This document shows positions 11,320 to 22,488 of a DNA stretch of 64,000 nt, in pieces. Origin of the DNA: Prochilodus magdalenae (Eukaryota; Chordata; Actinopteri; Characiformes; Prochilodontidae). The stretch is from assembly GCA_024036415.1 (NCBI GenBank), contig JAMWET010003878.1:214001-278000 (forward strand), in the 5' to 3' direction. Position 1 is the first letter of the stretch. Each line of letters begins with the position of its first letter. A program made the position numbers and the translations under genes. The notes under the pieces are model-generated. The model was not told where the DNA came from. It did no database searches and saw only the letters and a list, made by a program, of their open reading frames with translations.

Positions 11320-11640
11320 GTGCTTTTGTCATTTCATCAGGTTACCATGTATATCTTGCCTACGTCTTCATGCGCATTAGACTTTCAGCCTCACATGACG
11401 GTCACATCAATATTGATTTTGGAATGCGTCATGACTCTCCTCCGGCGTGTGCTCGTGTGTGTGTCCTGATCTGAGAAATAAGTGTTAACCTGTTCATCAC
11501 TCTGCCCCAGCGTGTCCTCAGCGGACGCCATATTGATTTTGTTTTCGGCGAGATCTTCCATTGTCCATGCCCTTTACCGCTGGGATTAATCTAATTGTTT
11601 ATCTCTGGATCTCTTTCCTGCCTTCGCTCCCTTCTGCCTC
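11320..11640. promoter_or_regulatory. Enhancer-like island with repeated ATATTGATTTTG
   Basis: Complex non-repetitive sequence with balanced composition. The 12-mer ATATTGATTTTG occurs twice about 120 bp apart (about 11410 and 11531), each followed by GC-rich DNA. A TTAATCTAATTG homeodomain-type block lies at about 11586-11597. No coding frame or splice signal. Regulatory function is inferred from texture. Confidence 0.3.
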
Positions 11641-11999
11641 ATTATGTGCCAAGATTTGACAAGTCGAGTCTCCACACTCTCCAATCGCGCTTTACAGCAT
11701 GTCGATCAGCAGAACACTACAGATGGCCTGCCTCTCAGCAGACCCACCCACATGGAATGTTACAAACATGACAACACGGCACACTTGCGCACATTCAGCA
11801 ACACACATGCGCGTCTACGGTGTGTACACTGTTGGATGCACTCGAGCACACACAGGAAAACTCACAAATGACACGACTGGTGACATGTATGCACACACAC
11901 ACCTTCTCACACAGATGCTCAAAAACACACATATACACAGACGCACACGCTCTCTCACACACATGCTCAAATACACATACAACTTACCCCTTCTCTCAC
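11641..11999. repeat. Degenerate CA-rich tract
   Basis: From about 11750 to 11985 the plus strand is rich in ACACA, CACAC and ACATGC words without a pure array. This explains the long overlapping frames rich in T, H and C (for example 11699-12052). A decayed microsatellite is the simplest reading. Confidence 0.6.
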
Positions 12000-12145
12000 T
12001 CTACACTCTTAAACAAAAAGGTGCCAGAAGATTTCTTTGTGAGCTGCAATAGAAGAACCACTTTTGGTTACCTATAAAAACCTTGAAGTGGATCATTCTG
12101 TAAATAGGTGTGAAGAACCATTTTCAAAGTTGACCTCCACACGAT
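12000..12145. mobile_element. Short fish interspersed repeat (GAAGAACCA type)
   Basis: The block has AGAAGAACCACTTTTGGTTAC (12051-12071), ATAAAAACCTTGAAG and GAAGAACCATTTTC. This follows the pattern of a widespread non-autonomous fish repeat built from 'agaaccatttttggttc' units. A second short fragment of similar type is at 14288-14362. Assignment is from remembered pattern; the ends are approximate. Confidence 0.45.
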
Positions 12146-12429
12146 GTAAATGTTCTGGGAAAAACACTACAGGTGAACACACATTAAACACTGTTATCAC
12201 AGTCACTCTTTCTAACATGTATTTTCTGCTTTGGAAATCACAAGTGACTTTGCGGTTTTTATAACAACCAAAAATCTAGCCTTGAAAGTTGCTGAATGAG
12301 GAATTAGAGTAAAAGCAAATTTTAGAATCAGTCTCAGAACTGGATTGCCTCGTCAGATCTCAGAAAATGTGCACCATTAGTGAAAATGTGGGTGTAAGAC
12401 ACAAGCTATTCAGTGATATACTGGACATG

Positions 12430-12715
12430 GTAGTCCCAAGTGTGACTGCACTTAATCTAACATCACACTGACATAAACCCTTCATGACAACTGTCATAAC
12501 CCTTCATAAATGCTTATAAACACTTATTCCAGTAGGCATTATCTGTCATATAGTTTTAGCTAACTTGGATCCAATGAAAAATGCTGAATGAGGCCTTTTG
12601 AAAAGGCATTACTACACATATATGTAGGTTTATATCTGTTTACATAAAGACCTTATGTAGGTGTCAAGTAACCTTATGAACTGTACCCTACAGTAAAGTG
12701 TTACTTTATATCACC
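12430..12715. mobile_element. MITE-like element
   Basis: The segment contains CATAACCCTTCATAAATGC and ends CCCTACAGTAAAGTGTTAC. The end matches the common fish non-autonomous DNA transposon terminus (GTAACACTTTACTRTAGGG in reverse), and the body fits elements with repeated 'cataa/cttataaac' words. The left terminus and target-site duplication are not clear. No coding content. Confidence 0.5.
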
Positions 12716-13229
12716 AGTAAAGGTAAAAAAAAATGTTCAAGTCTCAAATACAAAGTTAGCATAATACTAATAAAGACAGCAATGGTAGATGATTGCCCCA
12801 TCTTCAAACGACACTTTCTTCACCAAGTCTGGACTAAGCTCTCTTTTGGTAACACGCCTGCCGCTATCAAATTCATCTTGCATTTGAGTGAGGGCACTGA
12901 AACAATATTTAAATTTCAGTTTAAGATTTACCCATTAATCTAAACTAATTCCAATGTCTCTCCTCATGAAAGCCAGATTGCTGTATATGAACTCGAATAC
13001 AACAGAAGGAAAGCAGGATAAATCTTAAGCTCTCGTTTCTTAACACTTGAAGACATGACAGTATTCACAATATCTGCAAATACTTGTCAGCCAGAGTGCT
13101 GTAGCCAGCTGCATTGTAAGCACACAATTCCTGCAAAATAAATAAATAACTCCCGCCGAACAGACACAACTGTCAAAGTGCTTCTCTCACTAGGCTGAGG
13201 AGACTCTAGTTGTCTTACAGGCTGCGATC
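12716..13229. other. Non-coding, no feature seen
   Basis: AT-rich unique sequence with a short AATAAATAAATAA run at about 13137-13149. No credible frame. Confidence 0.6.
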
Positions 13230-13307
13230 TTTTTCCACTCTTTTTTCCTTTTTTTATTTCCTTTTCTCCTCTTCTCTCTTTTCTTACCCCTACCCATTGT
13301 TTTCCAG
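13230..13307 (+). other. Long polypyrimidine tract / strong splice acceptor
   Basis: About 75 bases that are almost wholly C and T, ending CCATTGTTTTCCAG at 13307. It has the form of a very strong 3' splice site. A tandem CAGCAG offers two acceptors three bases apart. It could also be a plain pyrimidine microsatellite. Confidence 0.4.
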
Positions 13308-13360
13308 CAGCGTCCCAAACGCTCTGAGGACCATGGAAGCCCCGTGGTCAGGTTTTATCA
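13308..13360 (+). other. Candidate exon with strong splice sites
   Basis: A 53-bp segment (50 bp from the alternative acceptor) lies between the long polypyrimidine tract and a consensus donor GTGAGT at 13361-13366. The frame starting at 13308 is open to the donor and reads QRPKRSEDHGSPVVRFY, a non-repetitive, charged sequence. I do not recognise the protein. If real, it would put a plus-strand transcript through this region, consistent in strand with candidates at 1915, 44371 and 53474. Chance remains possible. Confidence 0.22.
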
Positions 13361-13904
13361 GTGAGTTAACTCTACAGAAGTGGGCCAGATCAATACCCAC
13401 ATTCTCCAAGAGGAGTGGGGAGAGGCATGTTGTGTTTGTGCGCGAGTGTGTGTACGTGTGTTTGTTTGTGTGTGGGTGCCTTCAGGAGCGAATCGATGGG
13501 CTGACAGGGGCCTCGCTTTGTTCTCTCACAGCACTCAGATGTTCGACGTGCTTTACATGATTGCTTAAAGGTTTTCGGTTGCTGGCTTGTTTGTTTGCTG
13601 TACACATTTTGCCTTGTTTCCCTTCACTTATTCTTCATTGGCGGTTGGTATGATACAAGAGCAGACTAAGACATGTCACTGCATTTTATCCCCTTTCTGT
13701 TTGTTTTTCAAAGTGCTATTGAGATATTTCACAGTGGAGACTAACATTTGCAGCGGTAGTCATTCAAATTAAAGAAAAGTATTATGACTTATGTTGGACT
13801 GATTATATTTCATGTATGCCCCAACAAAACCTTCCAAATAGTAATTTTGTACAGAGACCATCTATTATTTGTTACATTTTCATGGAAAATTGCCTATATT
13901 TATA
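13361..13904. other. Non-coding, no feature seen
   Basis: A short GTGT-rich patch occurs at 13430-13475. The rest is unique AT-rich sequence with no convincing frame. Confidence 0.55.
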
Positions 13905-14210
13905 AGAGATTAGATACAAGATAATCAGCAGGCATTCGGAAATGGTAAAGTCAAAGGACAATAAGTGAAAAGCCTAAAATGATTTGTGGAGGAAAAAATT
14001 ATTCGAAAATGAGATTCCAAAACTGCAGCCATCAGAATCAGATTTGAAAAAAAAGTTCACAGGTGCTTCTGCCCATCCTTCCATGTGGAGAAAATAACTT
14101 AGTACTATTGATCTGGAATAATGTGTAGTGATTGAGAAACTGAGCAAAATTTTGAAAGAGGAAATTAACACCAATCAAATACAGAGGCTGATGGTGTTCT
14201 TGGAACATAA
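13905..14210 (+). mobile_element. Tc1-like transposon relic (family II, copy 2)
   Basis: It starts GATACAAGATAATC (13913), which is shared with the copy at 17.94 kb. At 14040 it reads DLKKKFTGASAHPS followed by M-W-R and a stop. This is the same helix-turn-helix region as in copies 1 and 3, now interrupted by indels and stops. The catalytic DDE part is absent. Boundaries are approximate. Confidence 0.7.
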
Positions 14211-14287
14211 ATGGTTATTTGTACAGTCGAATTGTTTGTCCGTTAGAAACCTGTTTTCAGCCTCTACATGTTTATGACATGCATCTA

Positions 14288-14362
14288 CTATGGATTCTAT
14301 ATGGTTCCATATAGCCCTAAAAAGGGTAATTACTACAACCTAGTTTTGTTACCATACAGGAC
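14288..14362. mobile_element. Short fish interspersed repeat fragment
   Basis: TCTATATGGTTCCATATAGC followed by CCTAAAAAGGG matches the 'ggttctatatagaaccctaaaaaggg' pattern of a common non-autonomous fish repeat. Only about 75 bp remain. Confidence 0.45.
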
Positions 14363-14999
14363 TCTTTTTTTACTGAAAGTGAGAAAAATGTAAAAAATCT
14401 ATATTTTTGTGTACATTATTGTTATGAGGTATATTCCAATTCATTTTTGGCATCAGTTTAGTTCTCAATTTATCAAGAAATGTTCACACATTATAAAGGC
14501 ATTTAGTACTTGCAGATGATGGAAAACTATTAACATTAGTTACAAAGTTTTGATATGACAGTAATAACTCTATTAGCTCCACTGCTAGTATTGTTGCACC
14601 AGCGATTTGGGCCTCTCCATTACTGTGGTAGTTTAGGTAAAAGAACCTTTTTAAGGACTCTTTCATTTTTCTTGAACTCTTCAAATCTCTTAAGCGACAG
14701 GAGATTTTTCGACGAGCACTTTTGGAAATAATAAGCAAAACCAACAGGCCCCTTGCACATACAGAGCAAAAAAACTTTCGAGATGCCACCTGAACAAAAT
14801 TCCCCACTCCAGTTTTCAACAGCCCAGATAATGAATGTCTCTGAGAATGGTTTGAAGCCTGCGTCTGAGTGGCCACGTCCTTGTCCTGCACATTCATTTG
14901 AGGACTGTTTTTTTTTTTTTTTGTTCCTTAGACTGTGCTGCCCTTTGGTGCCCTTTTCCATCTTCTTAGTCTAAAGGAATTTTTTTTTTTAGTTTATCA
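14363..14999. other. Non-coding, two poly-T runs
   Basis: AT-rich sequence with T runs at 14907-14922 and 14980-14990. The 113- and 137-codon minus frames here are K/S-rich, begin in or cross the poly-T run and show no domain. Confidence 0.5.
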
Positions 15000-15530
15000 T
15001 TATCTCCTGTCCGCTCTCTTACGCAACCACCTAAACCGAGTTAAGCGCTTGGCTCTGTAAATAAGCTCTCTGAAAATTACTTCCCACAAGAAGTTGTGTG
15101 TGAAGGCCACTCCTCTTGTGAAAGGTGTTGACCACCGAGGACAAGTAGGTGTCAATGGGATGTGCTCTGTGGTTCGGCGGGACCTTGAGAAGAGCGAGCT
15201 CTTGTGGGCGCTGCTAATAAGACGGGCACAGATGCGGCCCTTGTTCGAGCTTGGCCTTCTGTGTCTTATTGTACTTTAGCCTTGTAACCCTCAGCCTTAG
15301 CTAGAGCGCCGCATTGGCCATGCGAGAGGGTCTCATTAGGAGAGGCGAAGAGACCCCAGGGGTCAAGGTACATAAAGGTGGCCCTGAGCTAAGGAGCATG
15401 CTCATAAGATGAGCCGGGAGCTCCTCGGTAGATCAGGGGGCCAAGCACCTCCAGACCTCTCGCCCTCTACGAGTGACCCCTCCTAGCTCGGGCGTTACTT
15501 GATGAAGCAGAGCTTGATAATTATTTTGCA
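15000..15530. promoter_or_regulatory. Enhancer-like GC-rich island
   Basis: A GC-rich, complex stretch between AT-rich flanks. It contains GACCCCAGGGGTCAAGG (15351-15367), a near-palindromic GACCCCNGGGGTCA pair that also resembles nuclear-receptor half sites, and CTAATAAGACGGGC-type blocks. It ends in TTGATAATTATTTTGCATGG (15509-15528), a homeodomain/POU-like AT-rich core. No coding frame. Confidence 0.3.
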
Positions 15531-15654
15531 TGGATGGAGAAGAGGGCACGCGGTGTGAAAGGAGAGTGTCACTTGGAGGGGAAGGATAGCAGGGGGATGA
15601 CAGAAAAAAGAAAGCAAATCAGGAGCTTGAGGGAGGAGAGTGAGAGAGGGACAT

Positions 15655-15670
15655 AAGGAGAGAGAGAAGG

Positions 15671-15710
<40 letters not shown>

Positions 15711-15722
15711 AAAAAAAAAAAG
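15655..15722. repeat. (GA)n microsatellite with poly-A
   Basis: A GA array, pure from about 15675 to 15707, followed by GGGG and 11 A. It accounts for the S/L-rich minus frame at 15495-15749. Confidence 0.95.
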
Positions 15723-16035
15723 ATCAAAAGCAGGCCTTTCGCTTTTCATGCCTCAGAAGGCTCCAAAGAGGATAAGGAACAATCGGGCCTGGGGTCTCCT
15801 GTCCTCTCTGGCAATTAGACTCAGCTGATGAAGTGAAAGGGATGAATGGCAGGGTTCAAGGCCCTTCTCTAGGATTCACACAACAGGGTGTGTTTTTCCC
15901 CCCTCTCTCTCCTTTTCTTCGCTCTCCCCTCCGAGTGGCACAAATGCAGCTGAAATATTTCCAAATGAAGACAATGTGGTCCAAGGTGCCAAATCTTAAT
16001 CACGGGGGCTGATGAGACTGAAGAAGAGGGATAGA
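15723..16035. other. Non-coding, no feature seen
   Basis: Balanced composition, with a short C/T-rich block at 15895-15930. No gene or repeat recognised. Confidence 0.5.
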
Positions 16036-16123
16036 AGGAGGGAGTGAGGGAGGGAGGGAGGGCAGGAGGGAAGGAGGGTGTGAGAGCTGCTCAGCAGAAC
16101 ACACACGCACACACACACATACA
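16036..16123. repeat. GGGA-rich and CA-rich low-complexity tracts
   Basis: Imperfect GGAGGGAGG units (16036-16080) are followed, after a short gap, by ACACACGCACACACACACAT (16101-16120). Confidence 0.9.
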
Positions 16124-16249
16124 TTCACTCCTGTACATCTTTGCGCCTTATCAAACCATCCAAAAAAAGAGGGATTTACTTTCTGCTGAAAATCCCCTTT
16201 GTTTGTGCGCTCGCTGTTGTTCGACTATATGAAAGAAAACAAATCGGGA

Positions 16250-17150
16250 AAGGATGAAAAAAAAATGTATCTGAAATCATGACAATTACCAGAGCGTTTT
16301 AGAGTGAATGGACCTCACAGATGGCGCTTTGTCTGAAACTGATAGCACTCCGGTCTTTAAAAGAAATCTGGGGGAAATACTGAGGCTACTTTTGTGGAGG
16401 ATTAAATAAAGATCACTAAATATTTCCAAGTCCGATAACACTGCTCTTAACTTGCCCATACATTCAGAGATCTGCCGCAAAATAGGTATATGCTCCGTAA
16501 TGAACAAGGATAGTGAAGGTTAGCGAAAGCACTCAGATTCGCTAAATATGGCTATCGGTCTCTCTTTAACCTTTACTCCTTTTCTTTCTAGATCATTCCT
16601 CCTATTCTATCTCATTTAAAGCCCAAACTCAATTTAGCATGGGGCTACGATTTTCCTCTTTCTCTTTCACAGCCCCCTTCGGTGTGTTTTCTCAGCCATT
16701 CCTAATACAGTATATGGCAGTAAATGGCTCCGGAGGCCCAGCCCATGCCGCCACACTGCACTAAAACCTTAAGATGCTTAGTGATATTCTTTAATCTGGC
16801 CTACTGATAATGTGTTTAAAGGAGCAATTCAGCTTTTCCAAACTTTGAGGGTTCAAAGTCTCAGAGGCATGGGGTCAGAATGCCAATGAGCTAAATAAAG
16901 ATTGGCCCGAATAGGCTTTGGAGAGGATTTGAAACTTAGGCTTCTGAATCCCTTTGATCTAAACAGAGTCGCGGGCCACAATGATGCCGAATATCAAATG
17001 CCAAGAACGCTGTCGTGGCCAGAGAGTTACGTATTCGGTAGGAGGAATCTAAAACAGCTGCCTATCTTATGGAACGGTCAATAACATTTACATAATGATA
17101 AAGTTTGCTGTTTCGTAGAAGGCATTCCATTTCGGGATTAAAGATGAGCA
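16250..17150. promoter_or_regulatory. Enhancer-like islands (two)
   Basis: Two complex, unique stretches at about 16265-16560 and 16870-17150. The first has GACAATTACCAGAGCG and AGATGGCGCTTTGTC. The second has GAATCCCTTTGATCTAAAC and TTTACATAATGATAAAG. Some CpG words (TCGCGG, ACGTATTCGG) are retained, unlike the flanks. No splice sites or frames of note. Regulatory role is inferred. Confidence 0.28.
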
Positions 17151-17161
17151 TGAGATGTGTT

Positions 17162-17192
17162 GTGTGTGGTAGTGTGTGTGGTAGTGTGTGTG
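17162..17192. repeat. Short tandem repeat, GTGTGTGGTAGT units
   Basis: Two and a half copies of a 12-bp unit, GTGTGTGGTAGT. Confidence 0.85.
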
Positions 17193-17924
17193 AGTTCACA
17201 CTGGCTCAGAAACAAACAGCATCCTAGAACCCTATCTCTGTTAGTACGCTGTTCCAAATCTCTAGCTTACTTGTTCATTGATTTTAAAAAAAATCACTCC
17301 CGCTATTTTCAATGGCCTTATAAATAAATACTACAGCCTCCTGGATTGGTTGCATGGTAAAAAGCAGCTGCATCTTTTAGCGGAGCCTTTTACAGAGATA
17401 TTAATTTTACAACTAAATTTATAGTTCCACAATTCTATCAAAAATAACCATGTGCTTAGACTTTAAAATGAATGAAATGATTGAGAAAGTCTTTTATTTT
17501 CAAGCTTTTAATCACCTCATTATTGGACATACCTCTACTAAATGACAATAGGGCATCAACATCATTCGATTACAGAATATTACAATAACAGTTTCTTGAG
17601 AAATGCAGCCGAGCTCGAAATAGTCTTTTATTATGCCATGCCTTAGTTGGTTTTAATTATCAGTCACCTACTACAGTCAACAAGACATTCTCATTTATTC
17701 ATTCAGGCAATTTAAGATGGCATGTCTTGAAATGTGAACATGTATGTGTTGTCAGTGTGTATTTTAATTAAAATCAATGTCAGTGGATGTAATGTGCAAG
17801 ATATGTGTCCAAATCTCAATTAATATTTTCATGACATTTGCTGTACTGCCAAAAGGAACACTCTTCATTTATTTAATTTTTAGTCAAAATAGAGTTTAAG
17901 ATATTAATTTCTTCAGATATTTCT
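17193..17924. other. Non-coding, AT-rich
   Basis: AT-rich unique sequence. No gene, RNA or repeat family recognised. Confidence 0.55.
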
Positions 17925-18425
17925 GAGGAAAACTGGATACAAGATAATCCACTTGCGTTAAGAAAGGAAAAGGCAAGGGAAAATACAGACGTTTTCTGAA
18001 AAACAGTTTAAAACATTGTTAAAAGGTATATAGAATATGTGACAACCGTGTAAGATCTGGTAGACCACCAATACAGATACATAGGATTTAAAGCTTTCAC
18101 CTCTAAAAGAGAGAGAAGATCAAGTCCCACTCTTGATTTTGATCTGATAGAATCTACAGGTTCTTCTGTCCGTGTTTCCACTGAGAGACGACTCTCTTGG
18201 GTGCTATGAGACTAAAAAGAGGGGTCAGATAAAACACAGAACAACGGCCCAGCTCTCCCAGAGTACAGGCATTAACATCATCCAATGTGTATGGGATCAT
18301 TTTATTTTCATGAACAGCAGAAAATGCAACCAACTTCCAAGACAGAACTTTTTAAAAATATCCCTGCATATTTCTTTGAAAAACTAAAAGCAAGTGCCCC
18401 CAAAGGAATAGCAGCTGTAATAAAG
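17925..18425 (+). mobile_element. Internally deleted Tc1-like transposon (family II, copy 3)
   Basis: The fullest copy of this family. It begins GGATACAAGATAATCC (17935). At 18120-18200 it reads FDLIESTGSSVRVSTERRL, the helix-turn-helix region. It then jumps to the 3' end of a Tc1 transposase: GTATGGGATCATTTT, then words for KLKASAPK-type residues ending in GCAGCTGTAATAAAGC. The central part with the DDE residues is missing. Stops and frameshifts make it inactive. Confidence 0.75.
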
Positions 18426-19850
18426 CTAAATAACTGACATATGACATACTAAAAATTAGATATAAATGGTAGTTGGATATTTGTCCATTGCTAATAAGCT
18501 GCTGTGTACTAGTGTCCAATGTAATTCAGTGCAGTTATCAGCACTGTAAAATACTAATTTACTTGTACCTGATGAACGACTGGTGTGGCTATATATTACA
18601 TAAAGATAATCCCAAATAGTGCTAATGAAATGTGAATAAGCAGCCAGGATTTCTCAGATAATAGCTGTCTTGTTTTAATTGTTCACATATTTTTTCTTTT
18701 CCTGGGTGACATGGTCATTACTTGGCAGTCAACACTTATCGGCGAAATCACCCAGGATTAATGGTCTCACTTGGGCTGGTAAAAAATGTTGAAGTTGTCC
18801 CGATTATCAGTGCAGGAAAAAGAATAATGGTTATTTGTCATTGTGTTAGGCTGGAAGAATAAGTAATCTGAGAAAACACAGAGTTAAGCACACTATTAAC
18901 CCTTTACTGCAGAAGGCTTTTTGGTGGGAGACAGATCGCATATTGTTCTGTGTACAACTTCCTTGCTTTTCTTAGGTAAGGCTCTTAATCAGAGTGAAAA
19001 GTCATCTTCAGCCACAGAAATTGCCAAGGTTAACTAGCACTCAAAATTGCATACACACAATATAGCAATAGCACATAGTCCTACTGTATGTTTCAATGAG
19101 TCAATTCAGGGAATGTGCTGAAAGCCTACCTCTGTGCCAAAGACGTGACAAATTGGCAGGGCAAAAGAAAGGTCAAGGTCTAAGAACATCCTACAGTGCG
19201 TGTTGCACATTCTGAAGCAACTGGGTAATTCAGTTTTCCTAATCTGAGTTGTCAGCACGTTTCTGTGCCAGAAGTAATGAGGATGACACAATGAAAGTTT
19301 AGAAATGACTGTGTTTCAAGTATAAGTATATGCCATATTTCAAGGGTTTCAATTATAATACCAAATAAAAAATAAAAAACCAACATGTTTTTCTTGTTTG
19401 TTTTTTTAGTAATACAATAGGATCAGCTTGTCAAAAAAGACATTTCATTGTTGTTGTTATGTGGGAACACATGCTGTTGGATGTTTCCTGCCATAAATGT
19501 CTTATTTAAGCCTTTGCCCTCTGAGAATAATGAGACAGAAACAAATTTATTTCCAATATTCTATTTTTAAACAACTCACACAGACCTGCTTGTTGATCAC
19601 CTGGTAATGGGAATTAGTGCTTCTGTTAAGCTGATATTGTGTGGCACTGTGGCAAAGGGCCAACTATATATGTGAGGTCTCGCAGCGATAAGCCATTCAT
19701 ATGCTGTAAAGCCATTCACTAGCATAAAGATATGGAGGTTTGCCACCAAAGAATCACAAAAAGAATCACAAATATATTACTGCTGAACCTAATTTATATG
19801 TGACCTTAGCCTTACTTAGTGGGTTTATAACCCAATAGTGACAGCAGAAG
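18426..19850. other. Non-coding, AT-rich
   Basis: Mostly AT-rich unique sequence. A 61-codon minus frame (19106-19291) shows no domain. No repeat family is assigned. Confidence 0.55.
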
Positions 19851-19854
19851 TTTT

Positions 19855-20520
19855 TCTCTTTACGCTAAGGCTGAGTAATAAAGTAAGAGTGTTGACTCTG
19901 AATGTATAGGCTGGCGTTTCACCATGGGGTCTCGAACAGAGGTGAATCTTCCCGCCTGTAACTGCAGTCACCCAGGCATGGCCTGCTGCACAGCGAGGGC
20001 GGGACTTCCCTATCTTCGTGGCAGAGCCTCCACTTCATCCTGGCCACCGAGTGCAGCCGTGTCCCTGCCTCTTTTATCTACGACATTCATTTTTCTTGTC
20101 TCTCTCCTTCAAAGTATCTATTAGCCACGCGCTGCTATCTGTTTGTGGGGTATTTGCTCCCCTTTTTTTTCCCACATGAATGTTTGATATATTGGAAAGA
20201 GAATGATTGTTCGCCGCAATGAGACCAGCCCATGGCCTCAGTAAGACAAATTGCTCCAGAACGCCTAAATGGCAGTCAATGATAACTCATTGTAAGGAGA
20301 GTAAGTGACTTCCAATGGAGTGACTGGGGGTACTGAGAGTAATGGCGGTGCACGGGTGAAAAATAGATGTTTGGCTCTCTGTAATTACTCCATTAGAGGG
20401 CTCTCTGTTAATCTACCAAACCATTGCAAGTGTTTTCACTGCAGTGGCCAGTAAACACAAGGGTTTCTTGCTCCAGCAGGGTCTCTGAATATTCTTTGTG
20501 CTAGTGTATGATATTATTAG
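19855..20520. promoter_or_regulatory. Enhancer-like islands (two)
   Basis: Two stretches, 19900-20130 and 20190-20500, separated by a T/C run. The second is complex, with CCTAAATGGCAGTCAATG, AATGGCGGTGCACGGGTG and CTGTAATTACTCCATTAG, the last a homeodomain core (TAATTACTCCATTA). No frame or splice signal. Texture resembles deeply conserved vertebrate non-coding elements, but conservation cannot be seen here. Confidence 0.33.
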
Positions 20521-21339
20521 CTTGACCAAGTATATTTACAATACGACAAAGACTTGTATCTCCTTTCTAGGAGGAATTTTATGGAGAAATTTATCTGCCC
20601 TTTACACTGTGTGAAAATGTCTTGATCTCACAACCTGACCAAAAGAAACTGTCCAAATTTACTGTAAAGGATGCCTTACTACTACTATCATTAAATATTA
20701 AGGTTTGCTTACTTTGCCTATAAAACTCTCAAGGTTTATCCAAAACAGGCAAGTTATATTGTGTGCTGAGACTAGTTATATTTCATAAGTTGCCTTTAAA
20801 GATTTGAACATGTCTGGACTGCAACATATGCCCTTGTTAGCTTGACTATGTTACTTGATGATAATATATATATCTAAAAGCATATTACCAAGTTCTAAAA
20901 GCGTTGCTAACAGTTGTACTTGTACATGTGTTTTAACATATCTGGACCTCATCAACCTCCTATTTTGCTCCCCAGTGAGGGTACTATGCAGCTTGCGAGT
21001 GAGGCACCGGGGACAAAAGAGGACAATCTGTCCTTTCACCATCCAAAGCTACCCGCTCTTCCCCATCCCCAGACAAACATAATGATAACAATTTTTTGAC
21101 CATTTGGTGTCTGCAACTACTGCCTGTAGCTCTCTGGACAAAGACTTGAGAGGGGGGTGCAGCAATATGGTCTTAAGAGTTTGGTTTGACCGAACAATCT
21201 GCTTTCTTCAGCGGACTTTTAAAAACACTGCTACGAGCTGTGCCCACAGCTTTGCCACAAAGTCTAGAGTCGACCTAAAGCACCTCTCAGCCTGCACCTC
21301 CCATCTGCTTGCATCCCCACCCAGGATTCACTGATGGGC
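20521..21339. other. Non-coding, no feature seen
   Basis: AT-rich to 20930, more balanced afterwards. Short overlapping frames at 20850-21100 and 21104-21334 have no recognisable features. Confidence 0.55.
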
Positions 21340-21730
21340 TTAAACCTGCTTTTCTTTCTCTCTGAGCCGAATGCCCTGACCTGCTCTCTTTTTTTCCCCC
21401 TGAATGGCCTGTAAAAATAAACTGCCTTTAATGTGTTCACTGCCCCATCTCTAAAGCGAAATAGGACAGAACCCTTGGTTCCTTTCACGATGCATTCTGT
21501 AAAGGCGTACAGCCTTTGTTTCTGAACCTCTTGGCCCGTGACACTGGTCTGAGGCACTGTGTTTGGGGCGTGTGGCGTTAACAGGTTAATAGCCCAGTAT
21601 TAATTATGTGGTCTACCTGCCATTAGGAGGGGTTTCCAGCGGGGAAAACTGAACTGGTTGCGGCAGGCTACAGCGGTGAGAGAAATACAGCGCATCAATG
21701 ACATGTCTTTCCCCTAAGAAATGCAGTGGG
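21340..21730. promoter_or_regulatory. Enhancer-like island
   Basis: Complex sequence with GGCGTTAACAGGTTAATAG (21572-21590) and CAGTATTAATTATGTGG, homeodomain and HNF1-like cores, then CATTAGGAGGGGTTTCCAGC. The minus frame at 21264-21557 (97 codons) has no domain. Function inferred. Confidence 0.3.
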
Positions 21731-22204
21731 GAAACTTCTGAGGTATTGGCTAAATCAGAGAACGTACTTACATAGACGTCAGTGTGTGCTTCATCATTTT
21801 TTAATTTGAATTATTGTAGGTTAAAATAAAAGCATTTTTAACTTTGCCACCATTTAAAACTAATATGTTGGTAATGCACATTTGTTGTGCCTTACCACAT
21901 AGACCGTTGTGAGACGTTTCTTGCAGTAACCTCTGAGAGTTAATTCACAGTTAGCATGTAGCACAGCAGTTTGTCTAGAAACAAGAAATGCCGAGAGCGA
22001 TAAAATGAGCTTTACTCTAAAAGAAAGTTTGAACTGATTTACATGAATGACACCCCAGTCTCTCTTTTTGTTTGTGAAGGCCTAAATTGACGTGTAAAAC
22101 TAAAACGTCTGAAACATTCTTGGAAAAGAGTAGACTTGTGTTCCTACTCCAAGTATACCCAGTTTATCTGCCCTGAATGAAGTTCTGCTATTTATTTTGG
22201 AAAT
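21731..22204. other. Non-coding, no feature seen
   Basis: AT-rich unique sequence. Confidence 0.55.
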
Positions 22205-22488
22205 GAAAAAAAAGGAGATACTTTCTCTGGCAGACACTTACAGAGTGCCTCTGCAGCGCCTCGACGTCCGACCAGGTCTCGCAGCTGCTTTCCTCTAATT
22301 TGGTGGACAATAGCGCCGCTCAGTGGCTGGGCCAGTGCTCTCCGCCTCAGCCGTTGTGATGAAGCCGAGCACTCTATCAGAAAATTTATCGGGTGGCATG
22401 TAGAATTTAACAGTATACTGTTTTCCTACATTTACACTGTTTAAGCCAGTTTAATTAAACCTCCAAATCACCCGGCGGTTTTTCTCAG
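22205..22488. promoter_or_regulatory. GC-rich island upstream of a splice-bounded block
   Basis: The first half retains CpGs (GCGCCTCGACGTCCGACC at 22256-22273, AATAGCGCCGCTCAG). The second half has TTTAATTAAACC and AATCACCCGGCGG. It ends in TTTTTCTCAG at 22488, an acceptor-like sequence. It could be an enhancer or the promoter-proximal part of a non-coding transcript. Confidence 0.3.

Noticed and set aside
10555..11474. Overlapping frames of 135 and 155 codons in the GC-rich island
   Set aside because: Several frames on both strands are open together, as expected from composition; no domain is seen.
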